Source of the DNA: Candidatus Paceibacter sp. | GTDB taxonomy: Bacteria; Patescibacteriota; Minisyncoccia; UBA6257; HR35 | Length of the DNA stretch: 8,557 bases | Reading direction: 5' to 3' | Assembly (NCBI GenBank): GCA_023255765.1 | Contig: JAGDVT010000029.1 | Location: 1 to 8,557, forward strand | In this document: positions 1 through 6,135 of the stretch, one piece after another | How positions within the stretch are numbered: the stretch's first letter is position 1 | How the letters are laid out: each line of letters starts with the position of its first letter | Made by a program: the position numbers and the translations under genes | Notes under the pieces: generated by a model | What the model saw: only the letters and a program-made list of their open reading frames with translations | Told to the model about the DNA's origin: nothing | The model's database searches: none

Positions 1-828
1 TAGATCATAATCTGCAGATAATGTGCCAATTTCCCCTATTGTTTCTCTTAATATTTCTTTCCATGTATTTCTTTTTCTTTTAAGTTTTATTGGTATATCT
101 ATATTTTGTTTAGTCATTTTACTAATTGTTCTACCTTTTTCTAACATATTCATTGCTTTATCTATTAGTTCCTCTATTTCCCTAGGATTCATATTCTTTA
201 ATTCTAAAGATTCTTTATACTCTTTAACTATAGTTTTACTTATTTTATCATATTCATCTTTGATTCCATGTTTATTCAATATATCTTTTATTTTTTGTAT
301 AGTTTCATCTAGATTATTATCATCATATTTTTCTAAAACATCTATCATTTCATCAATCATTTCAGTAAATTCTACATCATCTAACATTAATTTAGCTATA
401 AAATATTCATCTTCTTCTAAAAATTGTTTTATATTATCATTAAAATATTCTTTAACTTTAGTATTCATTTCCTGAAGTGTATATAATGTTATTACTCCTT
501 TTGGCATAAAATCAAATTGATCATTAAGAATGTGATTAATTTGTGCATCTCTAATAAGATTAAATATTAACAATAATCTTTTATCTTTCAATAGATCAAC
601 ATCATGTATAAGTAAAAAATGCATAACCTCATGTGCTATTACAAATAGCTTTTCATTTTTATCTAATGTATTAAAATCATTTGGGTTAATGTATATTGTT
701 TTTTCTCTATAATTTAATCCTGCCGGATATTGTAATTTTCTATCTTCTTTAATATTAATCTCGCTTAACATTGGTGCTAATAAAGGAAAATGCTTTGATA
801 CTACTATTTTTAGTAATTCATTATCCAT
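1..828 (-). CDS. Putative HExxH metallopeptidase / VWA-like protein (DUF2201 type), C-terminus cut by window edge
   Basis: Open from an ATG at 828 to the window edge, giving 276 residues with no stop. Residues 65-75 read AHEVMHFLLIH, a zinc-metallopeptidase HExxH motif (H66, E67, H70). It is followed by FNLIRDAQIN (89-98). The DUF2201 N-terminal domain has the same order: an HExxH helix, then an N-x-A/I-x-D-x-x-IN motif whose Asp is a plausible third zinc ligand (D94 here; H75 is the alternative). The middle (about 120-235) is acidic and helical. Residues 251-262 (RKRNTWKEILRE) match the segment that normally precedes the VWA-like C-terminal domain, which would lie beyond base 1. The start is 2 nt downstream of the stop of the MoxR-type ATPase gene, so the two are co-transcribed and probably act together, as MoxR-VWA pairs do. 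Peptidase activity is unproven; some family members may use the fold for metal or protein binding only. Confidence 0.75.
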   Translation of the reverse strand, partial: MDNELLKIVVSKHFPLLAPMLSEINIKEDRKLQYPAGLNYREKTIYINPNDFNTLDKNEKLFVIAHEVMHFLLIHDVDLLKDKRLLLIFNLIRDAQINHILNDQFDFMPKGVITLYTLQEMNTKVKEYFNDNIKQFLEEDEYFIAKLMLDDVEFTEMIDEMIDVLEKYDDNNLDETIQKIKDILNKHGIKDEYDKISKTIVKEYKESLELKNMNPREIEELIDKAMNMLEKGRTISKMTKQNIDIPIKLKRKRNTWKEILRETIGEIGTLSADYDL

Positions 829-830
829 CT

Positions 831-1961
831 TTATAAAGCATTTTCAAATTCTAATATTCCTTTTATTAGCTCATACAAATTACCTCCGTCCTTTATTATT
901 CTATCTATTATTATCTTATACTTTTCTGTGTTTTGATACTTTAAGTATCTCAATGCAAATGCTGTTAACATTTTATTCTTTTTACTTAATCTATTTATGA
1001 AATCATAATATTTATCTATATCAATTTTATCATTAACAAATTTTTCGCTAATTTTCATTATTATAATTATTCTTTCTTCATTACTTAAAGTATCTATTAA
1101 TTCTACATTATTTATGTATTTATCAATATCTTTTAATTTCTCATATAGTACTATGAATGAAATAAACTGTGTTGCATCATTCTTTTCTAAAAGTGATTTT
1201 GCTACTAATTTTATATAATCAATATCATTTTCTCCCTTTATCATTTTATTAAGTAATTCTAAAGATCTTGGTGTTGTACTTTGTTCCATACTATCCTTTG
1301 AATATGTTATATGTTTGTCATTGAATAATACCCATCCAATGATCCTCTCATCAAATTCTTTACTTTTTGCATATTCTAACCATGAATCTAAATCAATTAA
1401 CAATTCATCAGCATTAATAAACAGCATTCTGTTTATTAGTGGTTTTGGTATTTCTTTTGCTACCTCACTACTTTCTAAATCATTGCCTGCAGTTATTATT
1501 AATACATTCCCCCTTACGCTATATTCCCCTAACTTTCTTTGAAATATTAACTCATATAAAATACTTTGTAATGTTGGTACTGTCATATTTAATTCATCAA
1601 TAAATAATATTCCGCTACTCCTCTCATTAGAAAATAATTTCATCCATTCTGGTGTTTCCCAAACCAATTTATCTCCCTTTGGTATTGGAATTATCAAATT
1701 ATCTAGTGATATCATACTACCTTTTATATCTACTAAAACAAAGTATTTTTCAGGATTCTTCATTATTTCATCTTTTTCATCTCTATTAAGTTCATGCCAT
1801 ACTTTTAATTCCCTACCTAATTCTTTACTCTTCATTAATGCATACTCATATACTAAACTACTCTTTCCTATTCCATACTTACCAAACAATCCAATACTAA
1901 TTTTTTCTTTAAATGCTTTATCAAAAATTCTAAATAAAATCTTTTGTTTTGGTGTCATCAT
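831..1961 (-). CDS. MoxR-type AAA+ ATPase
   Basis: This 376-aa AAA+ protein has all core motifs: Walker A GKYGIGKS (27-34), Walker B ILFIDE (118-123), sensor 1 Asn in TAGND (N160), a likely arginine finger in LINRM (R178) and sensor 2 in TPRSLELL (R232). The insert between the Walker motifs and the SGILFIDELN and TPRSLE signatures point to the MoxR branch, whose members remodel or load protein complexes with a VWA partner. The C-terminal third (about 250-376) is helical and unrecognised. The first two codons are both ATG; the upstream one is used here. It lies 2 nt after the stop of the 160-aa gene and 2 nt before the ATG of the DUF2201-type gene, so expression is probably translationally coupled; no Shine-Dalgarno is visible. 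MoxR ATPases with VWA proteins are known in some archaeal viruses, for example Acidianus two-tailed virus, but this does not identify the element. Confidence 0.88.
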   Translation of the reverse strand: MMTPKQKILFRIFDKAFKEKISIGLFGKYGIGKSSLVYEYALMKSKELGRELKVWHELNRDEKDEIMKNPEKYFVLVDIKGSMISLDNLIIPIPKGDKLVWETPEWMKLFSNERSSGILFIDELNMTVPTLQSILYELIFQRKLGEYSVRGNVLIITAGNDLESSEVAKEIPKPLINRMLFINADELLIDLDSWLEYAKSKEFDERIIGWVLFNDKHITYSKDSMEQSTTPRSLELLNKMIKGENDIDYIKLVAKSLLEKNDATQFISFIVLYEKLKDIDKYINNVELIDTLSNEERIIIIMKISEKFVNDKIDIDKYYDFINRLSKKNKMLTAFALRYLKYQNTEKYKIIIDRIIKDGGNLYELIKGILEFENAL

Positions 1962-1963
1962 GA

Positions 1964-2446
1964 TTAAATTAAGTAATCATATATTTGGCTAAAATGTAAA
2001 TCATCCAATACATTCAAATCATATTCATCAATTCTTTTTAATACCCTATTTCCATGTTTTTTTGCTATAATATTGCTTATATCTATGATTTTATTATTTC
2101 TCAAATCAATCAAATAGAATCTATTATTTTTGTAAATAGTATATCCCTTATCTCTATTCTCCTCTTTGTAAGTCATGATTAAAACAAAACCATGGTCTAT
2201 CCTAAAAAATTTAATATTATCATTATTAATCATATCTATAACTTTATTTTCTATAAATATAGCTACTTTATAAATATCATAGTCTCTAGTATGATATGTT
2301 TCTTTAAAATAAGCCGAATTTAATAAAGCCTCTATTTCCTCAATTTCTCTATTATAATCAATTTCTTTATTTAAAAATTTTAAATATTTATTTAATATTT
2401 CATTTTGTATTCTTTCTCTTTCTAATTTTTCATTTGTTATGACCAT
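1964..2446 (-). CDS. Unknown protein, paralog of the C-terminal half of the upstream gene product
   Basis: A 160-aa protein with no family I recognise. It begins with a charged helix (1-45) and continues into an apparently mixed alpha/beta region. It is clearly related to residues about 141-274 of the 274-aa protein encoded just upstream: KYLKFLNKEIDYNREIE (20-36) pairs with KYLKYLDKKIDFDKEIE, and RFYLIDLRNNKIIDISNII (109-127) pairs with YYLVDLRNHNYINIDNII. Its ATG overlaps the upstream TAA by one base (TAATG), indicating translational coupling. It precedes the AAA+ ATPase gene by 2 nt. An adaptor or substrate role for the ATPase is inferred from context only. Confidence 0.8.
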   Translation of the reverse strand: MVITNEKLERERIQNEILNKYLKFLNKEIDYNREIEEIEALLNSAYFKETYHTRDYDIYKVAIFIENKVIDMINNDNIKFFRIDHGFVLIMTYKEENRDKGYTIYKNNRFYLIDLRNNKIIDISNIIAKKHGNRVLKRIDEYDLNVLDDLHFSQIYDYLI

Positions 2447-3270
2447 TATAATAGAAATTCTAATATATCTAAATCTTTTAGCTCATAAACATTCTCTCTA
2501 TCAATTTCATCAAATATATACTTTGCAAATTTTGTATCTATTATATTATCTATATTGATATAATTATGATTTCTTAAATCTACTAAATAATAATTATTAA
2601 ATCTATAATTCCATCCATTAGCAAAATATCTTTGCTTATATTTTAATATAAAAGCCATTCCATTTTTTATCTTTAATATTGTAAATTTATTATCCGATTT
2701 TAATATTTCTTTAATTTTTTCCCTTAATATTCCTCTTAATCTACTACTTTCTTGTAATCCGTCATCATTTAACCAATTTTCAAAGTTTTCAATTTCTTTA
2801 TCAAAATCTATCTTTTTATCTAAATATTTTAAATATTTATCTTCTAATCTTTTCCTTTCTTTTTCTTCATCCATAATTTTATTTAGTTCTTTTAAGAAAT
2901 AAGCTAATTCATCTTTAACTTTATTTCTTATATAATCATCAGCTTCCTTTTTATTAAATTTTTGATCTATTTCTTTTAATTTTCTTAAAATATATAATAA
3001 ACTTTCTTTAGTTTTATAAAATTCATCATTAATTAGTGAAATTTTAATATACTTATTATATATATCATCAATATATTTTAAATACCTCTTTTTAATATTA
3101 TGAAACTTTATAAATTCATTAATTATTTTTCTTTGTAAGTCAATGTTTGTATAATAAGCTTTAATAATCATTATTGTTTCTTTTTCCGTTATTTCTACAG
3201 CTATACCTTTTTTTCTTAATTTTTCAGCAGTTAAATATATTTCCCCTATAATGTCTCTTTTCCATGCCAT
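2446..3270 (-). CDS. Unknown helical protein, first gene of the AAA+/DUF2201 operon
   Basis: A 274-aa protein, highly charged and lysine-rich, with no recognised family. Residues 1-80 form an apparent mixed alpha/beta domain (AVEITEKETIMIIKAYYTN around 24-42). Residues 85-145 look like a long helix or coiled coil. Residues 141-274 are a domain shared with the next gene product (YLVDLRN at 228-234 is the best conserved block). The start is the first ATG, 22 nt from a TTTATAAA box on the minus strand, as expected for a leaderless transcript. It heads the operon that continues into the 160-aa paralog, the MoxR ATPase and the HExxH protein. Its promoter lacks the GTAC element seen in the right half of the window, so this operon may be controlled separately. 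Confidence 0.8.
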   Translation of the reverse strand: MAWKRDIIGEIYLTAEKLRKKGIAVEITEKETIMIIKAYYTNIDLQRKIINEFIKFHNIKKRYLKYIDDIYNKYIKISLINDEFYKTKESLLYILRKLKEIDQKFNKKEADDYIRNKVKDELAYFLKELNKIMDEEKERKRLEDKYLKYLDKKIDFDKEIENFENWLNDDGLQESSRLRGILREKIKEILKSDNKFTILKIKNGMAFILKYKQRYFANGWNYRFNNYYLVDLRNHNYINIDNIIDTKFAKYIFDEIDRENVYELKDLDILEFLL

Positions 3271-3300
3271 AAATATTTATTGAACACATATTTTTATAAA
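3271..3300 (-). promoter_or_regulatory. Promoter of the AAA+/DUF2201 operon
   Basis: The minus strand carries TTTATAAA (plus-strand 3293-3300), with 22 nt between the box and the ATG at 3270. This fits an archaeal TATA box at about -26 and a leaderless mRNA. In the position where other promoters of this window have TTGTACGTAATG, this one has TTGAACACATAT. Confidence 0.65.
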
Positions 3301-3338
3301 CATTTTCCAATATTGCGTTAATCCGAAAAATTGTTAAA

Positions 3339-3917
3339 CTACAATACATATAACTTAACATAATCCAATCTATAACATAATAGATTATAGTCATATGATA
3401 TATGTTTTTTAATTAATGCATTTGCAGACATAAACATAATATCAATATTTATTAATGATAATATATATTTCATATATTTAGAATAAACCCTTATCCATAC
3501 TATTTTAAACACTCTATTGTTAATTTCAATAAAATCGCTTTCTACTTTTTTTATATAAACCCTTTTCTTTAATTCATTATCTATTCTATTTAATTCTTCT
3601 TTATATCTCTCTATTTTCTTATTTAAATCTTCTAAACTTTCCATTGTTTTTTTATTTTTAATCAATCTTTTCCTTTTTATTCTTTCAAAATATTCAATCT
3701 CTAATTTTTTTATTTGATTATTTAAATCAATAATCTTTATTTCATCAATATCAAATTTATCATCTGTATTTATAATATCCTTTATTTTATCCATTTCTTT
3801 CAAAATTTCATTATCCAATTTATTCATAATATTTTCTAATTCTTTCCTTAACATATCTCTATAATCTATATCTATATTATTTAATATAGAATCAATAAAC
3901 AAGTTTTTCATTTTCAT
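3339..3917 (-). CDS. Unknown coiled-coil protein
   Basis: A 192-aa protein with no recognised family. Residues 20-125 are dominated by heptad-like Leu/Ile spacing and Lys/Glu pairs (for example LEDLNKKIERYKEELNRID), predicting a long coiled coil. Residues 125-192 are less charged, probably a beta/alpha domain (IEINNRVFKIVWIRVYSKY), and contain a hydrophobic stretch ILSLINIDIMFMSANAL that is too polar to be a clear membrane segment. The ATG at 3917 is chosen because a TTTTAAA box lies 22 nt upstream; an in-frame ATG two codons later is possible. The gene ends 68 nt before the AAA+ operon start and has the same orientation, but the operon has its own promoter. Confidence 0.72.
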   Translation of the reverse strand: MKMKNLFIDSILNNIDIDYRDMLRKELENIMNKLDNEILKEMDKIKDIINTDDKFDIDEIKIIDLNNQIKKLEIEYFERIKRKRLIKNKKTMESLEDLNKKIERYKEELNRIDNELKKRVYIKKVESDFIEINNRVFKIVWIRVYSKYMKYILSLINIDIMFMSANALIKKHISYDYNLLCYRLDYVKLYVL

Positions 3918-3946
3918 AATAAACTAATTTATAGAAATATTTAAAA
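3918..3946 (-). promoter_or_regulatory. Weak TATA-type promoter of the 192-aa coiled-coil gene
   Basis: Plus-strand 3940-3946 reads TTTAAAA (TTTTAAA on the minus strand), 22 nt from the ATG at 3917. It is less canonical than the TTTATAAA boxes elsewhere and lacks a GTAC element. Confidence 0.4.
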
Positions 3947-3973
3947 CATGTTTTTCATATTTTTAACATACAA

Positions 3974-3997
3974 ATATTTATAAATATTACATGTAAT
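3974..3997. promoter_or_regulatory. Orphan TATA palindrome next to a second palindrome
   Basis: ATATTTATAAATAT (3974-3987) is a perfect 14-bp palindrome holding TTTATAAA (3977-3984). It overlaps the perfect 12-bp palindrome ATTACATGTAAT (3986-3997). The arrangement resembles the TTTATAAA plus ATTACGTAC promoters at 6832-6852, but no gene starts at the expected distance on either strand. It could be a decayed promoter, a regulator binding site, or an upstream promoter for the 192-aa gene. Confidence 0.4.
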
Positions 3998-4027
3998 ATA
4001 TGGTTCTTTTTAAATAAAAAATTATAG

Positions 4028-4207
4028 TTATTTCTTTTCATTTCTAAAATATTTAGTAAAATCATCTTTATGATCTAATATATACTTTATCATTTTTGCT
4101 AAAACCCTGCCATTATAACTTCCTAATTCATCTTCTACGTATTTTTTAAATTCTTTCCATAAATTTTCATCAATATTAAATACAATTGATTTTCTTACCT
4201 CTGCCAT
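4028..4207 (-). CDS. Small RHH-like DNA-binding protein, candidate regulator of the GTAC-type promoters
   Basis: A 59-aa protein. An N-terminal strand, residues 5-12 (RKSIVFNI), is followed by two helices: DENLWKEFKKYVEDELG (13-29), and, after the turn SYNG, RVLAKMIKYILDHKDDF (34-50). One short strand plus two helices in about 50 residues is the ribbon-helix-helix (MetJ/Arc/CopG) layout used by many small archaeal viral and plasmid repressors. I infer the fold from the pattern and not from a signature match. The start is the ATG 21 nt from TTTATAAA. Its promoter carries a full TTGTACGTAATG element, identical to the one before the 101-aa gene. If it is the repressor of that element, it would regulate itself. 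It is divergent from the 114-aa gene. Confidence 0.72.
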   Translation of the reverse strand: MAEVRKSIVFNIDENLWKEFKKYVEDELGSYNGRVLAKMIKYILDHKDDFTKYFRNEKK

Positions 4208-4236
4208 AATAGTATATTGTACGTAATGTTTATAAA
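4208..4236 (-). promoter_or_regulatory. Promoter and candidate operator of the RHH-like gene
   Basis: TTTATAAA at 4229-4236 is 21 nt from the ATG at 4207. Plus-strand TTGTACGTAATG (4217-4228) lies between the box and the predicted start site and contains the palindrome TACGTA. A repressor bound there would block polymerase recruitment. Confidence 0.65.
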
Positions 4237-4262
4237 ATCTTTAATATATAATGTCCTACAAT

Positions 4263-4292
4263 TTTTTAAACATTTCTACTTAAATATATATT
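4263..4292 (+). promoter_or_regulatory. Promoter of the double-RHH gene
   Basis: TTTTTAAA at 4263-4270 is 22 nt before the ATG at 4293, the same geometry as the other promoters. The box is non-canonical and no GTAC element is present, which suggests different control from the neighbouring array. Confidence 0.45.
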
Positions 4293-4637
4293 ATGAAAGT
4301 TGAAGGAAATAAAATTAAAGTTGAAGAAAGAATAGCATTTACCGAATCATCTTTTAAGTTATTGAAAGAAAAATATGATAGATTAAGTACAGCAATTAAT
4401 AATGCTTTAAAGTTTTCATTGAATGATCCAAATTTTATTGATTATTTTAATAAAAATGTTAAAGAATTTTTATTAAGAGAAGATTTAATAGAAAAAAGAG
4501 AAAAAATTTGGCTTGAAAAAGAAGTATTTGATAAACTAAATGAAATAACAAATAAATTAAGAATGACAAATAAGTTAGCTACTAAAAAATCAATAATTTC
4601 AATTGCTATAGATTATTATTTATCTCATATGCAATAA
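4293..4637 (+). CDS. Probable DNA-binding protein with two RHH-like units
   Basis: A 114-aa protein that appears to consist of two similar halves. Residues 12-41 (RIAFTESSFKLLKEKYD, then STAINNALKFS) and 70-112 (KIWLEKEVFDKLNEITN, then KKSIISIAIDYYLSH) each show a short strand followed by two helices. The second half closely resembles the usual RHH layout, 'strand, then xxLxxLAxxxG, then S-x-IIRxAIxxYL'. The linker (42-69) is charged and helical. A tandem arrangement would give a pseudo-dimer in one chain, so this is probably a transcription factor. It faces away from the 59-aa RHH gene, with 85 nt between the starts, and converges on the 148-aa gene. The fold call is inference from pattern. 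Confidence 0.75.
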   Translation: MKVEGNKIKVEERIAFTESSFKLLKEKYDRLSTAINNALKFSLNDPNFIDYFNKNVKEFLLREDLIEKREKIWLEKEVFDKLNEITNKLRMTNKLATKKSIISIAIDYYLSHMQ

Positions 4638-4655
4638 AAAATTTTTTAAAAAAAA
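4638..4655. terminator. Bidirectional A/T-tract terminator between convergent genes
   Basis: The 18-nt gap between the convergent stops at 4637 and 4656 is almost pure A/T, with a T6 run on the plus strand and an A8 run (T8 on the minus strand). Oligo-T tracts terminate archaeal RNA polymerase, so one gap can serve both genes. Confidence 0.55.
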
Positions 4656-5102
4656 TTATTCAAAAATTTCAAAATATTTGTTTAAAAGATTTAGAAACCT
4701 ATTCATATCCGTTTTTGGTGGTAATCTTATAATAATACAGCACATTAGTTCCTCATAAATTGTTAAAGAATCAATAGTTTCATTATCCAATTTTACATAA
4801 ATTGTTATATAATCATCTATATCTATGCTACTATGTACCCTATTATTTTCCATGTATTCCTGCCATAAATTAGCAATTAATCTTCTCAAAATCCATTTTT
4901 TCCATTTATTAATATATATTTTTTGCCCATTAATTTCTAATTCATAGTCATCTCCCCCAAATTCTATTGCTTTTGCTTCTATTGATACATAATTACTAAA
5001 TGTCCATCTACTAAATTCCTGTAATTTTCCTAACAAATACTGCCTTTTTAATTCTTTATGAAGCTCCTCTGTGTTATCTAATCTATATTTTGTTTCTACC
5101 AT
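4656..5102 (-). CDS. Unknown small protein of the GTAC-promoter array
   Basis: A 148-aa protein with no recognised family. It appears mixed alpha/beta: a charged N-terminal helix (8-31), a strand pair around DYELEINGQKIYIN (52-65), a helix KWILRRLIANLWQEYM (69-84), then strands around DDYITIYVKLD and CCIIIRLPP. It has a Cys pair at about 121-122. The start ATG is 21 nt from TTTATAAA on the minus strand. Its first 18 coding bases are almost identical to those of the 64-aa gene (MVETKY versus MAETKY), but the rest of the protein is not visibly related, so the shared part may have spread with the promoter. No function can be assigned. Confidence 0.75.
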   Translation of the reverse strand: MVETKYRLDNTEELHKELKRQYLLGKLQEFSRWTFSNYVSIEAKAIEFGGDDYELEINGQKIYINKWKKWILRRLIANLWQEYMENNRVHSSIDIDDYITIYVKLDNETIDSLTIYEELMCCIIIRLPPKTDMNRFLNLLNKYFEIFE

Positions 5103-5131
5103 AAATATTTATTGTACAAAATGTTTATAAA
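5103..5131 (-). promoter_or_regulatory. GTAC-type promoter of the 148-aa gene
   Basis: TTTATAAA at 5124-5131 is 21 nt from the ATG at 5102. The operator-like element is TTGTACAAAATG (5112-5123), a variant that keeps GTAC but loses TACGTA. On the plus-strand side an ATG at 5152 sits at about the divergent-start distance but is followed at once by stop codons. Confidence 0.6.
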
Positions 5132-5175
5132 AATTTTGGACATGATAGCATATGTAATAAAATAATAAAAAAAGG

Positions 5176-5481
5176 TTAAGGTAATAAACAAAAAACTTTA
5201 TTATTTTCTACCCATGAAACTTTAACCTTACCTATATAATCTATATCTACCATGATAGCAATGTGATACCCATCATTTTTAAAATCATATAAAAGATCTG
5301 CGTCTAATCCATACTTTTTAAAAATCTCTCTTATCTTTTTCCCCCATTCAGTCATATATTGCCCTATGAATTCCCCCTCTACAATTCTACTATTTTCTAC
5401 TACATTTTTTAATTCATTTATTGCTTTTTCTACATTTTCATTTAAAAAATTTGTTTTTATCTCAAATAGTTTTGTATCCAT
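5176..5481 (-). CDS. Unknown 101-aa protein, likely paralog of the 64-aa protein
   Basis: A small protein with no recognised family. Residues 1-30 pair with the start of the 64-aa protein encoded at 7424-7618: NVEKAINELKNVVEN here, DIEKALIESLKKVVEE there. Both then end in a beta-rich segment opening with Asp-Gly (DGYHIAIMVDIDYIGKVKVSW here, DGVSFVVYGRDGKALISIS there). The present protein has about 35 extra residues between the two parts, including MTEWGKKIREIFKKYGLD. The start is 21 nt from a TTTATAAA box with a perfect TTGTACGTAATG element. A 19-aa reading frame diverges from the same TATA box. The minus-strand sequence after the stop, TAACCTTTTTTT, also resembles that after the 64-aa gene. 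Confidence 0.74.
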   Translation of the reverse strand: MDTKLFEIKTNFLNENVEKAINELKNVVENSRIVEGEFIGQYMTEWGKKIREIFKKYGLDADLLYDFKNDGYHIAIMVDIDYIGKVKVSWVENNKVFCLLP

Positions 5482-5532
5482 AAGTATTTATTGTACGTAA
5501 TGTTTATAAAAGTTTATGACATGTATATACGT
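5482..5532. promoter_or_regulatory. Divergent GTAC-type promoter for the 101-aa gene and the 19-aa frame
   Basis: TTTATAAA at 5503-5510 is 21 nt from the minus-strand ATG at 5481 and 22 nt from the plus-strand ATG at 5533. The element TTGTACGTAATG (5491-5502) lies on the minus-gene side, where it could also act as the BRE-like element for plus-strand transcription. Confidence 0.6.
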
Positions 5533-5592
5533 ATGAAAGAGATAAAAGAAATAGATGAAAAAAATAAAAAATTTAATAAAAAAGAAAATTAG
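5533..5592 (+). CDS. Possible 19-aa microprotein, short paralog of the 63-aa coiled-coil protein
   Basis: The frame reads MKEIKEIDEKNKKFNKKEN and stops at TAG. It aligns without gaps to the start of the 63-aa protein at 7672 (MDELKEINEKIEKINK), with 10 of 16 positions identical. Its ATG lies exactly 22 nt from the shared TATA box, like the real divergent genes. Its last bases overlap the convergent stop of the 164-aa gene at 5589. It may be translated or may be a truncated remnant; the Lys/Glu-rich composition alone would give some chance similarity. Confidence 0.4.
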   Translation: MKEIKEIDEKNKKFNKKEN

Positions 5593-6083
5593 AAATTATT
5601 AAAATTTATGTTTAATTCTTTAAGTACATCTTTAATAAAACTTTCATGAATATACAATGTCCTTAATGCATCATCATAATCCTCTCTATATGAATGCTCT
5701 ATTAATATGCTATCTATAGCATTATTAGTTGCTTTTTCATATATGTCTAAGCTCATACCATTCTTTCCTTTACTTATTTTGATATTGCAATAATCAAGGT
5801 AATCTTTAAGCTTTTCATATAATAATGCTTTCCATTTTTCTAGCAAAATATCTCTAAATTTTTGATACTCTTCACTTTTTAAGAAAGCAATAACATCTGT
5901 GTTTAGTGTTATCTCTTTATAAAAGTCTTGTCTAGCTTTTTCATCGTAATGATGTATTATTATTAATGTTTTTTCTTCATCTCTATATATTAATACCTCA
6001 TATGATTCCCCGTATAAATCTGCTAAAATATTATTAATTATATGCTTTGTTATATCCTTTTCTTTTATGTTTTCTTCTGCCAT
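5589..6083 (-). CDS. Unknown 164-aa protein of the GTAC-promoter array
   Basis: No recognised family. The start at 6083 (MAEENIKEKDITK) is chosen because it lies 22 nt from a TATA box and shares its ATGGCAGAAGAAA start with the plus-strand gene at 6862. The frame stays open upstream to 6308, but that part is the hydrophobic complement of the 200-aa gene. The sequence suggests a helix (8-24), a strand pair (YEVLIYRDEEKTLIIIHHYD, 28-47), a helical centre with WKALLYEKLKDYLDYC (83-98), another strand pair, and a C-terminal helix. The early strand pair faintly resembles the Asp-Gly strand pair of the 64-aa protein, but this is not convincing homology. It is divergent from the gene at 6136. Confidence 0.75.
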   Translation of the reverse strand: MAEENIKEKDITKHIINNILADLYGESYEVLIYRDEEKTLIIIHHYDEKARQDFYKEITLNTDVIAFLKSEEYQKFRDILLEKWKALLYEKLKDYLDYCNIKISKGKNGMSLDIYEKATNNAIDSILIEHSYREDYDDALRTLYIHESFIKDVLKELNINFNNF

Positions 6084-6135
6084 ACTTATTATTTTGTACG
6101 AAAAATTTATAAGTATTTTGTATAAAATATTAATC
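6084..6135. promoter_or_regulatory. Symmetric divergent promoter serving genes at 6083 (-) and 6136 (+)
   Basis: One element, TTTATAAG at 6106-6113 (CTTATAAA on the minus strand), lies 22 nt from both start codons. The flanks form an imperfect inverted repeat about 36 bp long (6094-6129): TTGTACGAAAAA on the left, and TTGTAT in place of GTAC on the right. The minus side keeps the GTAC element. Confidence 0.65.

Noticed and set aside
23..475. Plus-strand frame encoding a Ser/Ile/Leu/Phe-rich hydrophobic protein
   Set aside because: It lies entirely opposite the HExxH gene and its composition is that of the complement of a Lys/Glu-rich gene; there is no TATA box at the right distance.
1315..1542. 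Plus-strand 75-codon frame inside the ATPase gene
   Set aside because: Complement of the conserved AAA+ coding sequence, with no promoter.
4251..4283. Plus-strand 10-codon frame MSYNFLNIST between the RHH genes
   Set aside because: Its ATG is only 14 nt from the TATA box and it overlaps the promoter of the 114-aa gene.
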